The notes under the pieces are model-generated. The model ran no database searches. It saw nothing but the letters and a program-made list of their open reading frames with translations, and had not been told where the DNA came from. DNA of 64,000 bases, taken from Citrobacter freundii. GTDB lineage: Bacteria; Pseudomonadota; Gammaproteobacteria; Enterobacterales; Enterobacteriaceae. The stretch's first letter is position 1; each line of letters opens with the position of its first letter. Shown piece after piece: positions 15,817-25,994 of this stretch. The stretch lies in NCBI RefSeq assembly GCF_029717145.1, contig NZ_CP099222.1, forward strand, positions 806,001 through 870,000, written 5' to 3'. The position numbers and the translations under genes are program-made.

Positions 15817-16915
15817 ATGTTTGAAATTAATCCGGTAAATAACCGCATTCAGGACCTCACGGAACGCTCTGACGTTCTTAGGGGGTATCTTTGACTATGA
15901 TGCCAAGAAAGAGCGTCTGGAAGAAGTAAACGCCGAGCTGGAACAGCCGGATGTCTGGAACGAACCCGAACGCGCGCAGGCGCTGGGCAAAGAGCGTTCT
16001 TCCCTTGAGGCCATTGTCGACACGCTCGACCAAATGAGCCAGGGCCTGGAAGATGTCTCCGGCCTGTTAGAACTGGCTATAGAAGCCGACGACGAAGAAA
16101 CCTTTAACGAAGCCGTTGCCGAACTCGATACGCTGGAAGAAAAGCTGGCGCAGCTGGAGTTCCGTCGTATGTTCTCCGGTGAATATGACAGCGCAGATTG
16201 CTATCTCGATATTCAGGCCGGTTCTGGCGGCACCGAAGCGCAGGATTGGGCCAGCATGCTGATGCGCATGTATCTGCGTTGGGCTGAAGCACGCGGCTTT
16301 AAGACTGAAATTATTGAAGAATCTGAAGGTGAAGTGGCGGGTATTAAATCCGTGACCATCAGAATCGCTGGAGAATATGCTTACGGCTGGCTGCGTACTG
16401 AAACCGGCGTACACCGCCTGGTACGTAAGAGTCCGTTTGACTCCGGCGGTCGCCGCCATACGTCGTTCAGCTCTGCATTTGTCTACCCGGAAGTTGACGA
16501 TGACATTGATATCGAAATCAACCCGGCAGACCTGCGCATCGATGTTTACCGCGCTTCAGGTGCGGGTGGTCAGCACGTTAACCGTACAGAATCTGCGGTG
16601 CGTATTACCCACATCCCGACCGGGATTGTGACACAGTGCCAGAACGACCGTTCCCAGCACAAGAACAAAGACCAGGCCATGAAGCAGATGAAAGCGAAGC
16701 TTTATGAACTGGAAATGCAGAAGAAGAATGCCGAGAAGCAGGCGATGGAAGACACCAAGTCCGACATCGGCTGGGGTAGCCAGATTCGTTCTTATGTCCT
16801 GGATGACTCCCGCATCAAAGATCTGCGTACCGGGGTTGAAACCCGTAACACGCAGGCGGTGCTGGATGGCAGCCTGGATCAATTTATCGAAGCAAGTTTG
16901 AAAGCAGGGTTATGA
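15817..16915 (+). CDS. prfB: Peptide chain release factor 2 (programmed +1 frameshift)
   Basis: RF2 recognises UGA and UAA. The coding sequence is joined from 15817-15891 and 15893-16915, giving 365 aa as in E. coli. Codon 26 in the first frame is TGA (15892-15894); the ribosome slips forward one base on CTT. The catalytic 'GAGGQHV' and the anticodon-like tripeptide region are intact. Residue 246 is Ala ('YRASGAGGQ'), the common form; the Thr of E. coli K-12 is the exception that weakens RF2. lysS follows 9 bp downstream in the known prfB-lysS operon. Confidence 0.98.
15880..15895 (+). promoter_or_regulatory. prfB +1 programmed frameshift site
   Basis: An internal Shine-Dalgarno-like AGGGGG (15880-15885) stands three bases before the slippery codon CTT (15889-15891), followed by TGA C. 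This is the canonical autoregulatory site: when RF2 is low, the ribosome pauses at TGA and shifts +1 to read GAC. Confidence 0.98.
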
Positions 16916-16924
16916 GGAACCAAC

Positions 16925-18442
16925 ATGTCTGAACAACACGCACAGGGCGCTGACGCGGTAGCCGACCTTAACAATGAACTGAAAACGCGCCGTGAGAAGC
17001 TGGCTAACCTGCGCGAGCAGGGGATCCCGTTCCCGAACGATTTCCGTCGCGATCACACCTCAGACCAACTGCACGCTGACTTCGACGCGAAAGAAAACGA
17101 AGAGCTGGAAGCGCTGAACATTGAGGTATCCGTTGCCGGTCGTATGATGACCCGCCGCATTATGGGGAAAGCCTCATTCGTTACGCTGCAGGACGTTGGT
17201 GGCCGCATTCAGCTGTACGTTGCGCGTGACGATCTGCCGGAAGGCATTTACAACGAGCAGTTCAAAAAATGGGATCTGGGCGATATCCTCGGCGCGAAAG
17301 GTAAGTTGTTTAAGACTAAAACCGGCGAGCTGTCCATCCATTGCACCGAGCTGCGTCTGCTGACTAAAGCGCTGCGTCCGCTGCCGGACAAATTCCACGG
17401 CCTGCAGGATCAGGAAGCGCGTTACCGTCAGCGCTACCTGGATCTCATCTCTAACGATGAATCTCGCAACACCTTTAAAGTGCGCTCACAGATCATGGCG
17501 GGTATTCGTCAGTTCATGGTTGGCCGTGGCTTTATGGAAGTGGAAACCCCGATGATGCAGGTGATTCCTGGTGGTGCCGCTGCACGCCCGTTCATCACCC
17601 ATCATAACGCGCTGGATCTGGACATGTACCTGCGTATTGCGCCGGAACTGTACCTCAAGCGTCTGGTGGTTGGCGGCTTCGAACGTGTGTTCGAAATTAA
17701 CCGTAACTTCCGTAACGAAGGCATCTCCGTTCGTCATAACCCAGAGTTCACCATGATGGAACTCTATATGGCTTATGCGGACTACAAAGACCTGATCGAA
17801 CTGACCGAATCGCTGTTCCGCACGCTGGCGCAGGACGTTCTGGGAACCACCGAAGTGCCTTACGGCGAAGAAGTCTTCGACTTTGGTAAACCGTTCGAAA
17901 AACTGACCATGCGTGAAGCCATTCAGAAATACCGTCCGGAAACCAACATGGCGGATCTGGACAACTTCGACTCTGCTAAAGCGATTGCTGAATCTATCGG
18001 CATCAAGGTTGAGAAGAGCTGGGGTCTGGGTCGTATCGTGACGGAGATCTTTGAAGAAGTGGCGGAAGCGCACCTGATTCAGCCGACCTTCATTACCGAG
18101 TACCCGGCAGAGGTTTCTCCGTTGGCTCGTCGTAACGATGACAACCCGGAAATTACTGACCGCTTCGAATTCTTCATTGGTGGACGCGAAATCGGTAACG
18201 GTTTCAGCGAGCTGAACGATGCAGAAGATCAGGCGCAGCGTTTCCAGGATCAGGTTAACGCCAAAGATGCGGGCGATGACGAAGCGATGTTCTACGACGA
18301 AGACTACGTTACCGCTCTGGAACACGGTCTGCCGCCGACAGCCGGTCTGGGGATTGGTATCGACCGTATGGTTATGCTGTTCACCAACAGCCATACCATC
18401 CGTGACGTGATCCTGTTCCCGGCGATGCGTCCGGTTAAATAA
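16925..18442 (+). CDS. lysS: Lysyl-tRNA synthetase, class II
   Basis: 505 aa, the E. coli LysS length. The N-terminal OB-fold anticodon-binding domain ends near residue 150, followed by the class II core with motif 2 '[20 protein letters not shown]' and motif 3 '[12 protein letters not shown]'. Co-transcribed with prfB. A REP element follows the stop. I cannot fully exclude the paralogue lysU, but the position after prfB identifies lysS. Confidence 0.98.
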   Translation: MSEQHAQGADAVADLNNELKTRREKLANLREQGIPFPNDFRRDHTSDQLHADFDAKENEELEALNIEVSVAGRMMTRRIMGKASFVTLQDVGGRIQLYVARDDLPEGIYNEQFKKWDLGDILGAKGKLFKTKTGELSIHCTELRLLTKALRPLPDKFHGLQDQEARYRQRYLDLISNDESRNTFKVRSQIMAGIRQFMVGRGFMEVETPMMQVIPGGAAARPFITHHNALDLDMYLRIAPELYLKRLVVGGFERVFEINRNFRNEGISVRHNPEFTMMELYMAYADYKDLIELTESLFRTLAQDVLGTTEVPYGEEVFDFGKPFEKLTMREAIQKYRPETNMADLDNFDSAKAIAESIGIKVEKSWGLGRIVTEIFEEVAEAHLIQPTFITEYPAEVSPLARRNDDNPEITDRFEFFIGGREIGNGFSELNDAEDQAQRFQDQVNAKDAGDDEAMFYDEDYVTALEHGLPPTAGLGIGIDRMVMLFTNSHTIRDVILFPAMRPVK

Positions 18443-18450
18443 TATGTGAA

Positions 18451-18535
18451 ATGCCGGATCGCGCCACGCTTTTCCGGCCTACGATAAGCATGATTTGTAG
18501 GCCGGATAAAACGCTTTCGCGTTGCCATCCGGCAA
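18451..18535. repeat. BIME (paired REP elements)
   Basis: Between the converging lysS and idi stops are REP arms 'ATGCCGGATCGCG', 'TTTCCGGCCTACGATAAGC', 'GTAGGCCGGATAAAACGC' and 'GCCATCCGGCA', the typical enterobacterial BIME layout that protects 3' mRNA ends. Confidence 0.85.
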
Positions 18536-19084
18536 TCAATTACGGTTAGCAAACTCGCGTAATAATTCGCGCGCTTTATCGTTAGATGCCTGCATTACCA
18601 TCCACGGGCTGAAGGCCCACGGCGTGGCATCCAGCGCACGTAAGACATCCTCAAGTTCACTCCACTGCTCATCCATTACTTCATCCGTGTTTGGCCGTCG
18701 CGCACTGATAACTCGTGCGGCATAGACCGGGCAAACTTCGTTTTCCACAATCCCACTGGGGTCTGCAGCGCGGTAACGAAAATCAGGATACACGGGCGTG
18801 AGTTCGGCTACCTCCACACCCAGTTCGAAACGAGCGCGACGGATGATGGCGTCTGCAGTAGTTTCACCGGACTGCGGATGGCCGCAGACCGAGTTAGTCC
18901 AGACGCCTGGCCAGGCTTTTTTGTGTAGCGAACGCCGAGTCACCAACAGTTGGCCCTGGTCGTTAAAGAGCCAGCAGGAGAAGGCAGAGTGTAGGGGCGT
19001 TGTAGCGGTATGCGCCGCATACTTTTCCAGTGTTCCGCAGGGCTGGTCCTGCTCATTCAACAAAATGACATGTTCCTGTCGCAT
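18536..19084 (-). CDS. idi: Isopentenyl-diphosphate delta-isomerase, type I
   Basis: 182-aa Nudix-fold enzyme that interconverts IPP and DMAPP. The start at 19084 ('[10 protein letters not shown]') gives the family length; the four residues upstream are not conserved. The catalytic Cys is in 'TNSVCGHP' and the Nudix-like helix in '[18 protein letters not shown]'; 'ENEVCPVY' carries the second active-site Glu. In K-12 a purine catabolic cluster lies between idi and ygeR; here the two genes are neighbours. Confidence 0.95.
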   Translation of the reverse strand: MRQEHVILLNEQDQPCGTLEKYAAHTATTPLHSAFSCWLFNDQGQLLVTRRSLHKKAWPGVWTNSVCGHPQSGETTADAIIRRARFELGVEVAELTPVYPDFRYRAADPSGIVENEVCPVYAARVISARRPNTDEVMDEQWSELEDVLRALDATPWAFSPWMVMQASNDKARELLREFANRN

Positions 19085-19250
19085 CGCATCCACCATTAAT
19101 CTTGAGCATCACTATTATATGCCTAATTGTGGCCGATTGATTATCCGTCGGTGTGAAATGCCTGAACGGACGATTCGTGCCGCGATATGATTTGGCATCC
19201 GGCATCGGACTGCTATGATAAAGCGTCTTAAAATGTTGCGAGGAATTGTT

Positions 19251-20003
19251 TTGAGTGCGGGACGCCTGATGAGAAAACGCTTTGTTATCACAATAATGTT
19301 GCTGAGCAGCCTGATCGTCGCGGGATGTTCAAGCTCATCTGATTCCGGTTCTGGTTCTACCTATACCGTTAAGCGGGGAGACACGCTGTATGGTATTTCA
19401 CGTGCGACAGGGACCAGCGTCAAAGAGATCGCGCGCCTGAACAACATTTCTCCCCCCTATACCATAGAAGTTGGGCAAAAGCTTAAGGTCAGCGGTGGCG
19501 CGAAAACCAGCACGGCATCGGCGAAAACAAAATCTAAATCGAAATCCTCCACCAAAACGGCAGCAGTCAGACCGTCTTCTTCTGTGCCACAGTCATCCTG
19601 GCCACCGGTAGGGCAACGCTGTTGGCAGTGGCCAGCGAGTGGGAAGGTGATACTGCCATACTCCACGGCTGAAGGTGGCAACAAGGGGATTGATATCTCT
19701 GCCGCGCGCGGCACGCCTGTTTATGCGGCTGGAGCCGGGAAGGTGGTCTATGTCGGCAATCAGCTGCGCGGCTACGGCAACCTCGTGATGATAAAACATG
19801 GCGAAGATTACATTACCGCCTACGCCCATAACGATACGCTGTTGGTTAACAACGGGCAAACAGTGAAAGCCGGGCAGAAAATTGCCACCATGGGCAGCTC
19901 TGATGCGGCTTCGGTGCGCCTGCATTTCCAGATCCGTTATCGCGCTACGGCTATCGATCCGCAGCGCTATTTGCCGCCGCAGGGCAGCAAGCCAAAATGC
20001 TGA
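19251..20003 (+). CDS. actS: LytM-domain lipoprotein ActS (YgeR), amidase activator
   Basis: Outer-membrane lipoprotein that activates a cell-separation amidase (AmiC in E. coli). I choose the TTG at 19251 (Leu-Ser-Ala-Gly-Arg) because it matches the E. coli start and follows 'GAGGAATTG'; an in-frame ATG exists at 19215. A lipobox 'LIVAGC' is followed by a Ser-rich linker, a LysM domain ('[19 protein letters not shown]'), a basic Ser/Thr/Lys linker and a LytM domain. The LytM zinc ligands are degenerate: 'NKGIDI' replaces HxxxD and 'VRLHFQ' replaces HxH. So it is a regulator, not a peptidase, as known for this family. Confidence 0.92.
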   Translation: MSAGRLMRKRFVITIMLLSSLIVAGCSSSSDSGSGSTYTVKRGDTLYGISRATGTSVKEIARLNNISPPYTIEVGQKLKVSGGAKTSTASAKTKSKSKSSTKTAAVRPSSSVPQSSWPPVGQRCWQWPASGKVILPYSTAEGGNKGIDISAARGTPVYAAGAGKVVYVGNQLRGYGNLVMIKHGEDYITAYAHNDTLLVNNGQTVKAGQKIATMGSSDAASVRLHFQIRYRATAIDPQRYLPPQGSKPKC

Positions 20004-20082
20004 CGGTGAATTAATCGCCAGTCAGTCGATCAGCCCCTTGCCAGGAAGTGTGTAAGGTTTATAATCCCTTACGCACTTCAAT

Positions 20083-20156
20083 GCGGGCGTAGTTCAATGG
20101 TAGAACGAGAGCTTCCCAAGCTCTATACGAGGGTTCGATTCCCTTCGCCCGCTCCA
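20083..20156 (+). tRNA. glyU: tRNA-Gly (anticodon CCC)
   Basis: A 74-nt cloverleaf: acceptor 'GCGGGCG' pairs with 'CGCCCGC', D-arm 'GTAGTTCAATGGTAGAAC', anticodon stem AGAGC/GCTCT with loop TTCCCAA (anticodon CCC), T-arm with 'GGTTCGATT', and encoded CCA end. It appears identical to E. coli glyU. Everything from here to yqeG is accessory DNA, consistent with glyU as an insertion hotspot. Confidence 0.98.
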
Positions 20157-20458
20157 ACGCTTTTCTTTTGTTAGTAGACTACTCAAAACCCTTCACAATG
20201 TTGCATGTGGATTTTTGATCGTGGCTAGCGAAATTAGCTGCATGATCGTTACGGCCGGCATTTGGCAATTCACTTCACATAATTTTTAACTGCACCGTAG
20301 AATATTGATTACTGCACAGCATCTGCAGTGATTTCTCTGAGTGAATATTTAAAAAGGGTTCGCGCTTAATCGAATGATTTTTATATATAAACTCAAACAT
20401 AAAGAAAGAAGGGGAGATAGCCACTGCGAACGTGACTATCTCCGGTGTATATCCCGAA
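20157..20458. other. Non-coding stretch after glyU
   Basis: AT-rich 302 bp between glyU and the inverse autotransporter stop. I see no integrase remnant and no repeat of the tRNA 3' end. A 69-codon minus-strand frame at 20275-20484 overlaps the autotransporter end and has no support. Confidence 0.5.
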
Positions 20459-23400
20459 TCAGGAATTCGGTTTATGGTTTTCAACTACCCAGACGGTGAG
20501 TTCTTTTTCCAGCGTTTTATCTCCCGTCATTGCCTTCACCCTCACCCAACTTTCACCAGCGGTATCCGTTCTCAGCTGTGAGTAGGCATTTCCTAACGTA
20601 AAGTTGGTTTTATCCGGCGTCATCGTAAAGGTTCCGCTGCTGGGTTGGGCTTTGCTGCCCGCGCTAAATTCGACACTGCCGTTTAACGGGTTACCGAACT
20701 TATCCTGCAATCGGGCCATAAAGCCTACCGGTTCAAGGTTGGCAACGGCATAGCCAGGATCCTGCTCCAGAGTGAGTACCGGATTCTGGGCATCAGCATT
20801 CAGCGTCAGCGAAGCATTTGCCGAGACGTTGCTACCGTGTTCAGCCAATGTGGCGGTCAGCGTGTAACGACCCGCCTTATGGCCGTGGACATTCACGGTC
20901 GCAGTACCGGAGTCATTGGTGGTGACAAGCGTATTATCAATCTGCAGAGGATCGCGTGACGATGGGCCTGTGGCCGTAATTTTCAGCTTACGGTTGCTGA
21001 CGTTGTTACCCGATGTATCGCTCAGATGCAGGGTAAACGCCACGTTATCCACATCACTCACTATGGCTGATGTGGTTGACGGTTCGATCGTCAAGACTGC
21101 ATTTTGCAGATCCGATACCACCTCCACTGCCTTACTCGCCGTAACGCGTTTACCCTCTTTGATGAAGGTTGCCTGCAATTGATAGCGCCCGGCCTCTGCG
21201 GCAACAAAGGTTGTTGATGCCATTCCTTTCTCATCCAATGTCAGTTCGGACTGGTCCAGTTTTAATCCACTGGCGGGTTCGCTTGTCAGGCGCACGTCAC
21301 CGCTAAATGGGTTGTTTTCACCATCGACAACCTGTACCTGAATTTCGTGCTTAGCTGATGCGTTCGCCGCGATGCTCTCTGCTGGTGCGGTCAAACTCAG
21401 CACCGCGCTGTTAATATCAGGTACAAAGCCCAGTTCAACGCTCGAGGACTCAATACTCTGTTGCCCGTCTGTAGCCATGGCTTTCACGGTGTAATTACCC
21501 GCCTTAACCGTGGTTAACGTCACCGTTGCGTAACCGTCTTTATTGGTGGTTATTTTGTCCGGGTATACGAGCCCTTGCGGCGTTACGATAAGCTCCACTT
21601 TCTGTCCTTCAACCGACGCGGCGGTATTGTTGAGCCTTACCTCAAGCGTGGCGCCATCGCGACCGTTTGCAGCAATATTGGTGATTGCGCCATTGTCTTT
21701 GGCTGCCAGAGACAATGTTGCGCCCGTCATTGAAGAGGCAAATGTTACGCGCAGTGATGAGCTGATGTTCCCCGCGCTTAGCGTAATCTCATATGTTCCC
21801 GGCGTTGAACTGATCAGTGAGAATGTTGCTTCACCTTTGGCATCGGTCTTCACAACGTTCTCCCCATTCGCGATCTTGACCTGTGGCGGTAACGCCAGGG
21901 TAACCGTGTATCCGGACAGCGCGTTGCCATAACGGTCGGTCAGGGTAACGACTGCGACATTACTCTGTTTGCCATCCGCCAGCGCATTGTCCCTGGTCAG
22001 GTTAAAAGCCTGAACCACCGGCTGCGTTTTGTCGGCAATCCAGGTGGCTTGTTTTTCCAGTCCGGAGAAATCATGTTTTTGTGATGCCACACCAATGCGT
22101 GTCGCCTGAGCCAGTTCAGACGTTGCCTTAGCGCTGTACACGCCGTCTTTCTCTTCTACGGCAGTAAAACGAACCTCGCCGCTGGCTGAAACAGCATAAA
22201 AATGTAAGCTGTCGTCGCCGGTAATGGCATTCCCGTCTTTATCTTTTGCCTCTAACGTCAAGCTAATCGGGTGCCCAACGATCTGTTCCATGGGCATTAC
22301 CGTCAACGTCGATTTTGCCGCCTCGGCGGAAACCGCTTTTAGCTTTACCGTCAGAGTTTCTGTTTTACCCAGGACTTTAGCGGTGATGCGTGCCGTACCC
22401 GCCGTTAAACCCGGCGTCAGCGTCGCGGTATACACCCCGGAACGGGTTTCCTGTACTTCACCGAGCTTGGGTGCCTGTGCCGAACGCTCACGGTTTTGCT
22501 GTGCGTCAGGCGTAAATGCCAATGACAACTCAATGTCATGGGCAAGCCCTGTTAACGGTTTACCATTGGCATCTTTTAGCACCAACGTAACCGGATGCTG
22601 CGACTGCCCGTCAGCCGCGATGATCGGTTGATGCTCGCCGTTTAATGTAAAATCCATTGTGCCGATTGAGGCTGAACTCCCCGTCACTGTCACGTTCATC
22701 ACCGCATAGTTAGAGACGTTTCCTTTAACATCTCGCGCCGTTGCGCCGATCTGCCAGTGATTGGTACCGCCTGGTGTATACGCTGGCAACGTCAGTTGCC
22801 ATGACGTGCCGCTACCGGAAATACGCCCGCCAGCGGCGGTAAATGCGCTATCGTTCCACTCTACCGACTGAATGCCCCATTGGGATTTATCCAGCGAAAT
22901 AGTCACCGGAATAACGGCGCCACCTTCCCCCTGCACGCTTTCAGGCAGGCGGATCTTCAGAACCGATTTTTTGCGGTATTCCAGAACAATGTTGTTATTA
23001 CGTTCGACAAAATCGTAGCGCCCGTGCTGAACTTCGCGCATCACTGCAACGTTATCGCCGTCCAGTTGCTTCGCCAGCGGGATGCCGGGGCGATAGTTAA
23101 TTTCAATGCCGAAGCGTGAATCATGAGTATTACTCTGCCCCTGCTTGTGTTCAGCAGAAAGCGTAACCAGCGGAACCGGCGTGTAGCTGATCCCGCCCGT
23201 AAAGGCGTATGGATTTTCCTGCAGATGATCGCTGCCAAAGAGGCCGACATTCTTGCCGTAATACTTTTCATATTTAAGCGATGCACCCAGTTGCGGATAT
23301 GACGGCAACCAACCTTTGGTATAGATATCCCAGCCATCAGCCGGACGTTCCTGATAATCGCCCAGATCGTGGGAATCCTTCCATTTTGACAATCTTAAAT

Positions 23401-24001
23401 AAGCATTCGCGCCTGCATGTAAATAATCTCGCCAGTACTCAACGCCTGCACCCATACGTGCGTGATGCCGACTTAAATCGTAGTCATAAAATAAGTTCGC
23501 GCCCAGCATTGAATTATCCGGCGTGAAGTAGCGATAACCCATGCCGATATTGGTTTGGGTTCTGTCATCGGTACGGTGAAGCGATGTCTGGGTAAATAAA
23601 ACATGCTGCTTTGTATCAACCCACGGATAAAGGAAATCGAACGCAGAATCTTTCAACGAGAAAGCGTCATCGACGTTGAGTTGAATACGCGCATTACCGT
23701 ATTGCTGCAGCCATTCTACCACCTCCTTCGTTGCCTGTGCCGAGACGGTATTGGCAGCAAAACTGCCCGCATGGCCGTTTTCAATGCTTCTGCCAGCCTG
23801 TGCGGCGAGGGAAGACAGGCCGCGCAGTTCTTGCTGCTCAGCTGCGGCCTGCGATGCCTTAACGGCTGAAGCATGGCTGATGGTCGGCGTGAAGCTGAGA
23901 AGGGCTGGATACAGAGCCTGTAAAGCGATTGTTGACCATGCGACAACCTTATTAACGGAGCCTGTTGCCCCATTGTTCCGCGAAATTTTCTTATTTGACA
24001 T
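20459..24001 (-). CDS. Intimin/invasin-like inverse autotransporter adhesin
   Basis: About 1180 aa. I place the start at 24001 ('MSNKKISRNNGATG') because GGAG stands 8 nt before it; the ATG at 24019 lacks a site. Order of domains: a long signal peptide (to about residue 45), a helical linker, an intimin-type beta-barrel of about 270 residues (from 'FDFLYPWVDTKQHVLFTQTS' to 'EINYRPGIPLAKQL', including 'MGYRYFTPDNSMLGANLFYDYD'), then seven or so Ig-like repeats of the bacterial Ig type ('DGKQSNVAVVTLTDRYGN' is a typical repeat start). No C-type lectin tip is visible, so receptor binding is unknown. Relatives are FdeC, SinH and YeeJ. It probably mediates adhesion or biofilm. Single gene, no operon partners. 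Confidence 0.9.
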   Translation of the reverse strand: MSNKKISRNNGATGSVNKVVAWSTIALQALYPALLSFTPTISHASAVKASQAAAEQQELRGLSSLAAQAGRSIENGHAGSFAANTVSAQATKEVVEWLQQYGNARIQLNVDDAFSLKDSAFDFLYPWVDTKQHVLFTQTSLHRTDDRTQTNIGMGYRYFTPDNSMLGANLFYDYDLSRHHARMGAGVEYWRDYLHAGANAYLRLSKWKDSHDLGDYQERPADGWDIYTKGWLPSYPQLGASLKYEKYYGKNVGLFGSDHLQENPYAFTGGISYTPVPLVTLSAEHKQGQSNTHDSRFGIEINYRPGIPLAKQLDGDNVAVMREVQHGRYDFVERNNNIVLEYRKKSVLKIRLPESVQGEGGAVIPVTISLDKSQWGIQSVEWNDSAFTAAGGRISGSGTSWQLTLPAYTPGGTNHWQIGATARDVKGNVSNYAVMNVTVTGSSASIGTMDFTLNGEHQPIIAADGQSQHPVTLVLKDANGKPLTGLAHDIELSLAFTPDAQQNRERSAQAPKLGEVQETRSGVYTATLTPGLTAGTARITAKVLGKTETLTVKLKAVSAEAAKSTLTVMPMEQIVGHPISLTLEAKDKDGNAITGDDSLHFYAVSASGEVRFTAVEEKDGVYSAKATSELAQATRIGVASQKHDFSGLEKQATWIADKTQPVVQAFNLTRDNALADGKQSNVAVVTLTDRYGNALSGYTVTLALPPQVKIANGENVVKTDAKGEATFSLISSTPGTYEITLSAGNISSSLRVTFASSMTGATLSLAAKDNGAITNIAANGRDGATLEVRLNNTAASVEGQKVELIVTPQGLVYPDKITTNKDGYATVTLTTVKAGNYTVKAMATDGQQSIESSSVELGFVPDINSAVLSLTAPAESIAANASAKHEIQVQVVDGENNPFSGDVRLTSEPASGLKLDQSELTLDEKGMASTTFVAAEAGRYQLQATFIKEGKRVTASKAVEVVSDLQNAVLTIEPSTTSAIVSDVDNVAFTLHLSDTSGNNVSNRKLKITATGPSSRDPLQIDNTLVTTNDSGTATVNVHGHKAGRYTLTATLAEHGSNVSANASLTLNADAQNPVLTLEQDPGYAVANLEPVGFMARLQDKFGNPLNGSVEFSAGSKAQPSSGTFTMTPDKTNFTLGNAYSQLRTDTAGESWVRVKAMTGDKTLEKELTVWVVENHKPNS

Positions 24002-24688
24002 TCGTAACTCCAATATCAATTAAAAAAATTAAAGGTTATTCCATGTACTGAACGGGATGCGTAATATATGTATTTAGTGGGAAAATTCAAGAGCTGTTCA
24101 TCGCGCAGTTAACTGGATATTTTTACATTATGCGGAGCCTGAGTGGCTATGATGTAGAACGTTTAAATAACGGGTGCTGTAAAAATACTTTTCTTTTTAT
24201 AGTGGTGAGTTTAATATTGGTGTCTGTATTTTAACCATGAGCGTATACTGCAAATAAAAATTATCAGGAAATTAATCTGCCTGTTCGTATTCTACCGTCA
24301 TTCATAATACGCCACGTTGACCTGACCGACGTCGGCGCATTCGTAGGATGTGCATGCTGACCGGTAGAGACATCTCAGAGATCTCTCTGTCTACCGCCCA
24401 AGTTAGTTAACAGGCAAACAGTTACGTAACGTTCTTATATTTTTTTGAAATATTATCCGCAATGGCATGGTTTTGCCGCCAAAATTAACCGAAACGCAGT
24501 GTTCAATCCCAGGAGTATTAGGAGAACATGGTCTAAAATACTTTTTTTGCTTAAGAGTTTTCCTATCGCGTAGCAACCGTGTTCGCGTAGTGTTAAAATT
24601 CATGAGTTTTTGATCTCCTCCTTGTACTAGTGGATGAGGTGCTGGTCGTCAATAAGACGAAAGAATTAAATGGGTTACAACCACATTG
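24002..24688. other. Non-coding upstream region of the autotransporter with one small candidate ORF
   Basis: 687 bp of low GC. It contains the autotransporter promoter region, an imperfect hairpin at 24362-24396 ('CGGTAGA' pairing with 'TCTACCG', with further AGAG/CTCT pairing inside), and the candidate ORF at 24403-24603. Nothing else is recognised. Confidence 0.5.
24403..24603 (-). CDS. Candidate small basic protein (66 aa), unknown
   Basis: Reading 'MNFNTTRTRLLRDRKTLKQK' and onward, it is rich in Arg and Lys, with no membrane segment and no known family. The only strong argument is an excellent ribosome site, 'AAGGAGGAG', 14 nt before the ATG. It reads toward the autotransporter, and the hairpin at 24362-24396 follows its stop, so a translated leader of that gene is one option. 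It could also be the end of a decayed gene. Confidence 0.3.
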   Translation of the reverse strand: MNFNTTRTRLLRDRKTLKQKKYFRPCSPNTPGIEHCVSVNFGGKTMPLRIIFQKNIRTLRNCLPVN

Positions 24689-24692
24689 CTAA

Positions 24693-25888
<1,196 letters not shown>

Positions 25889-25994
25889 CTAAATAAGCGG
25901 CACTGTTTCTTTACATGGTCGGCAACCGTCAGGGAGTGACGATAACCTATTGATAACGCTTATTTTTACTCTGGTGTAAGATATAAGGGAAGAT
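25889..25994 (+). promoter_or_regulatory. Remaining pgaA leader downstream of IS5
   Basis: Only 106 bp remain between IS5 and the pgaA start. It contains GGA motifs of the CsrA type ('CAGGGAGTG' near 25930 and 'TAAGGGAAG' overlapping the ribosome site). In K-12 the pga leader of more than 200 nt carries several CsrA sites and an upstream NhaR site. Rejoining 24602-24692 to 25893 suggests the native promoter region is split by the element. Confidence 0.5.

Noticed and set aside
17486..18394. 302-codon antisense ORF opposite lysS
   Set aside because: Shadow of the conserved synthetase frame.
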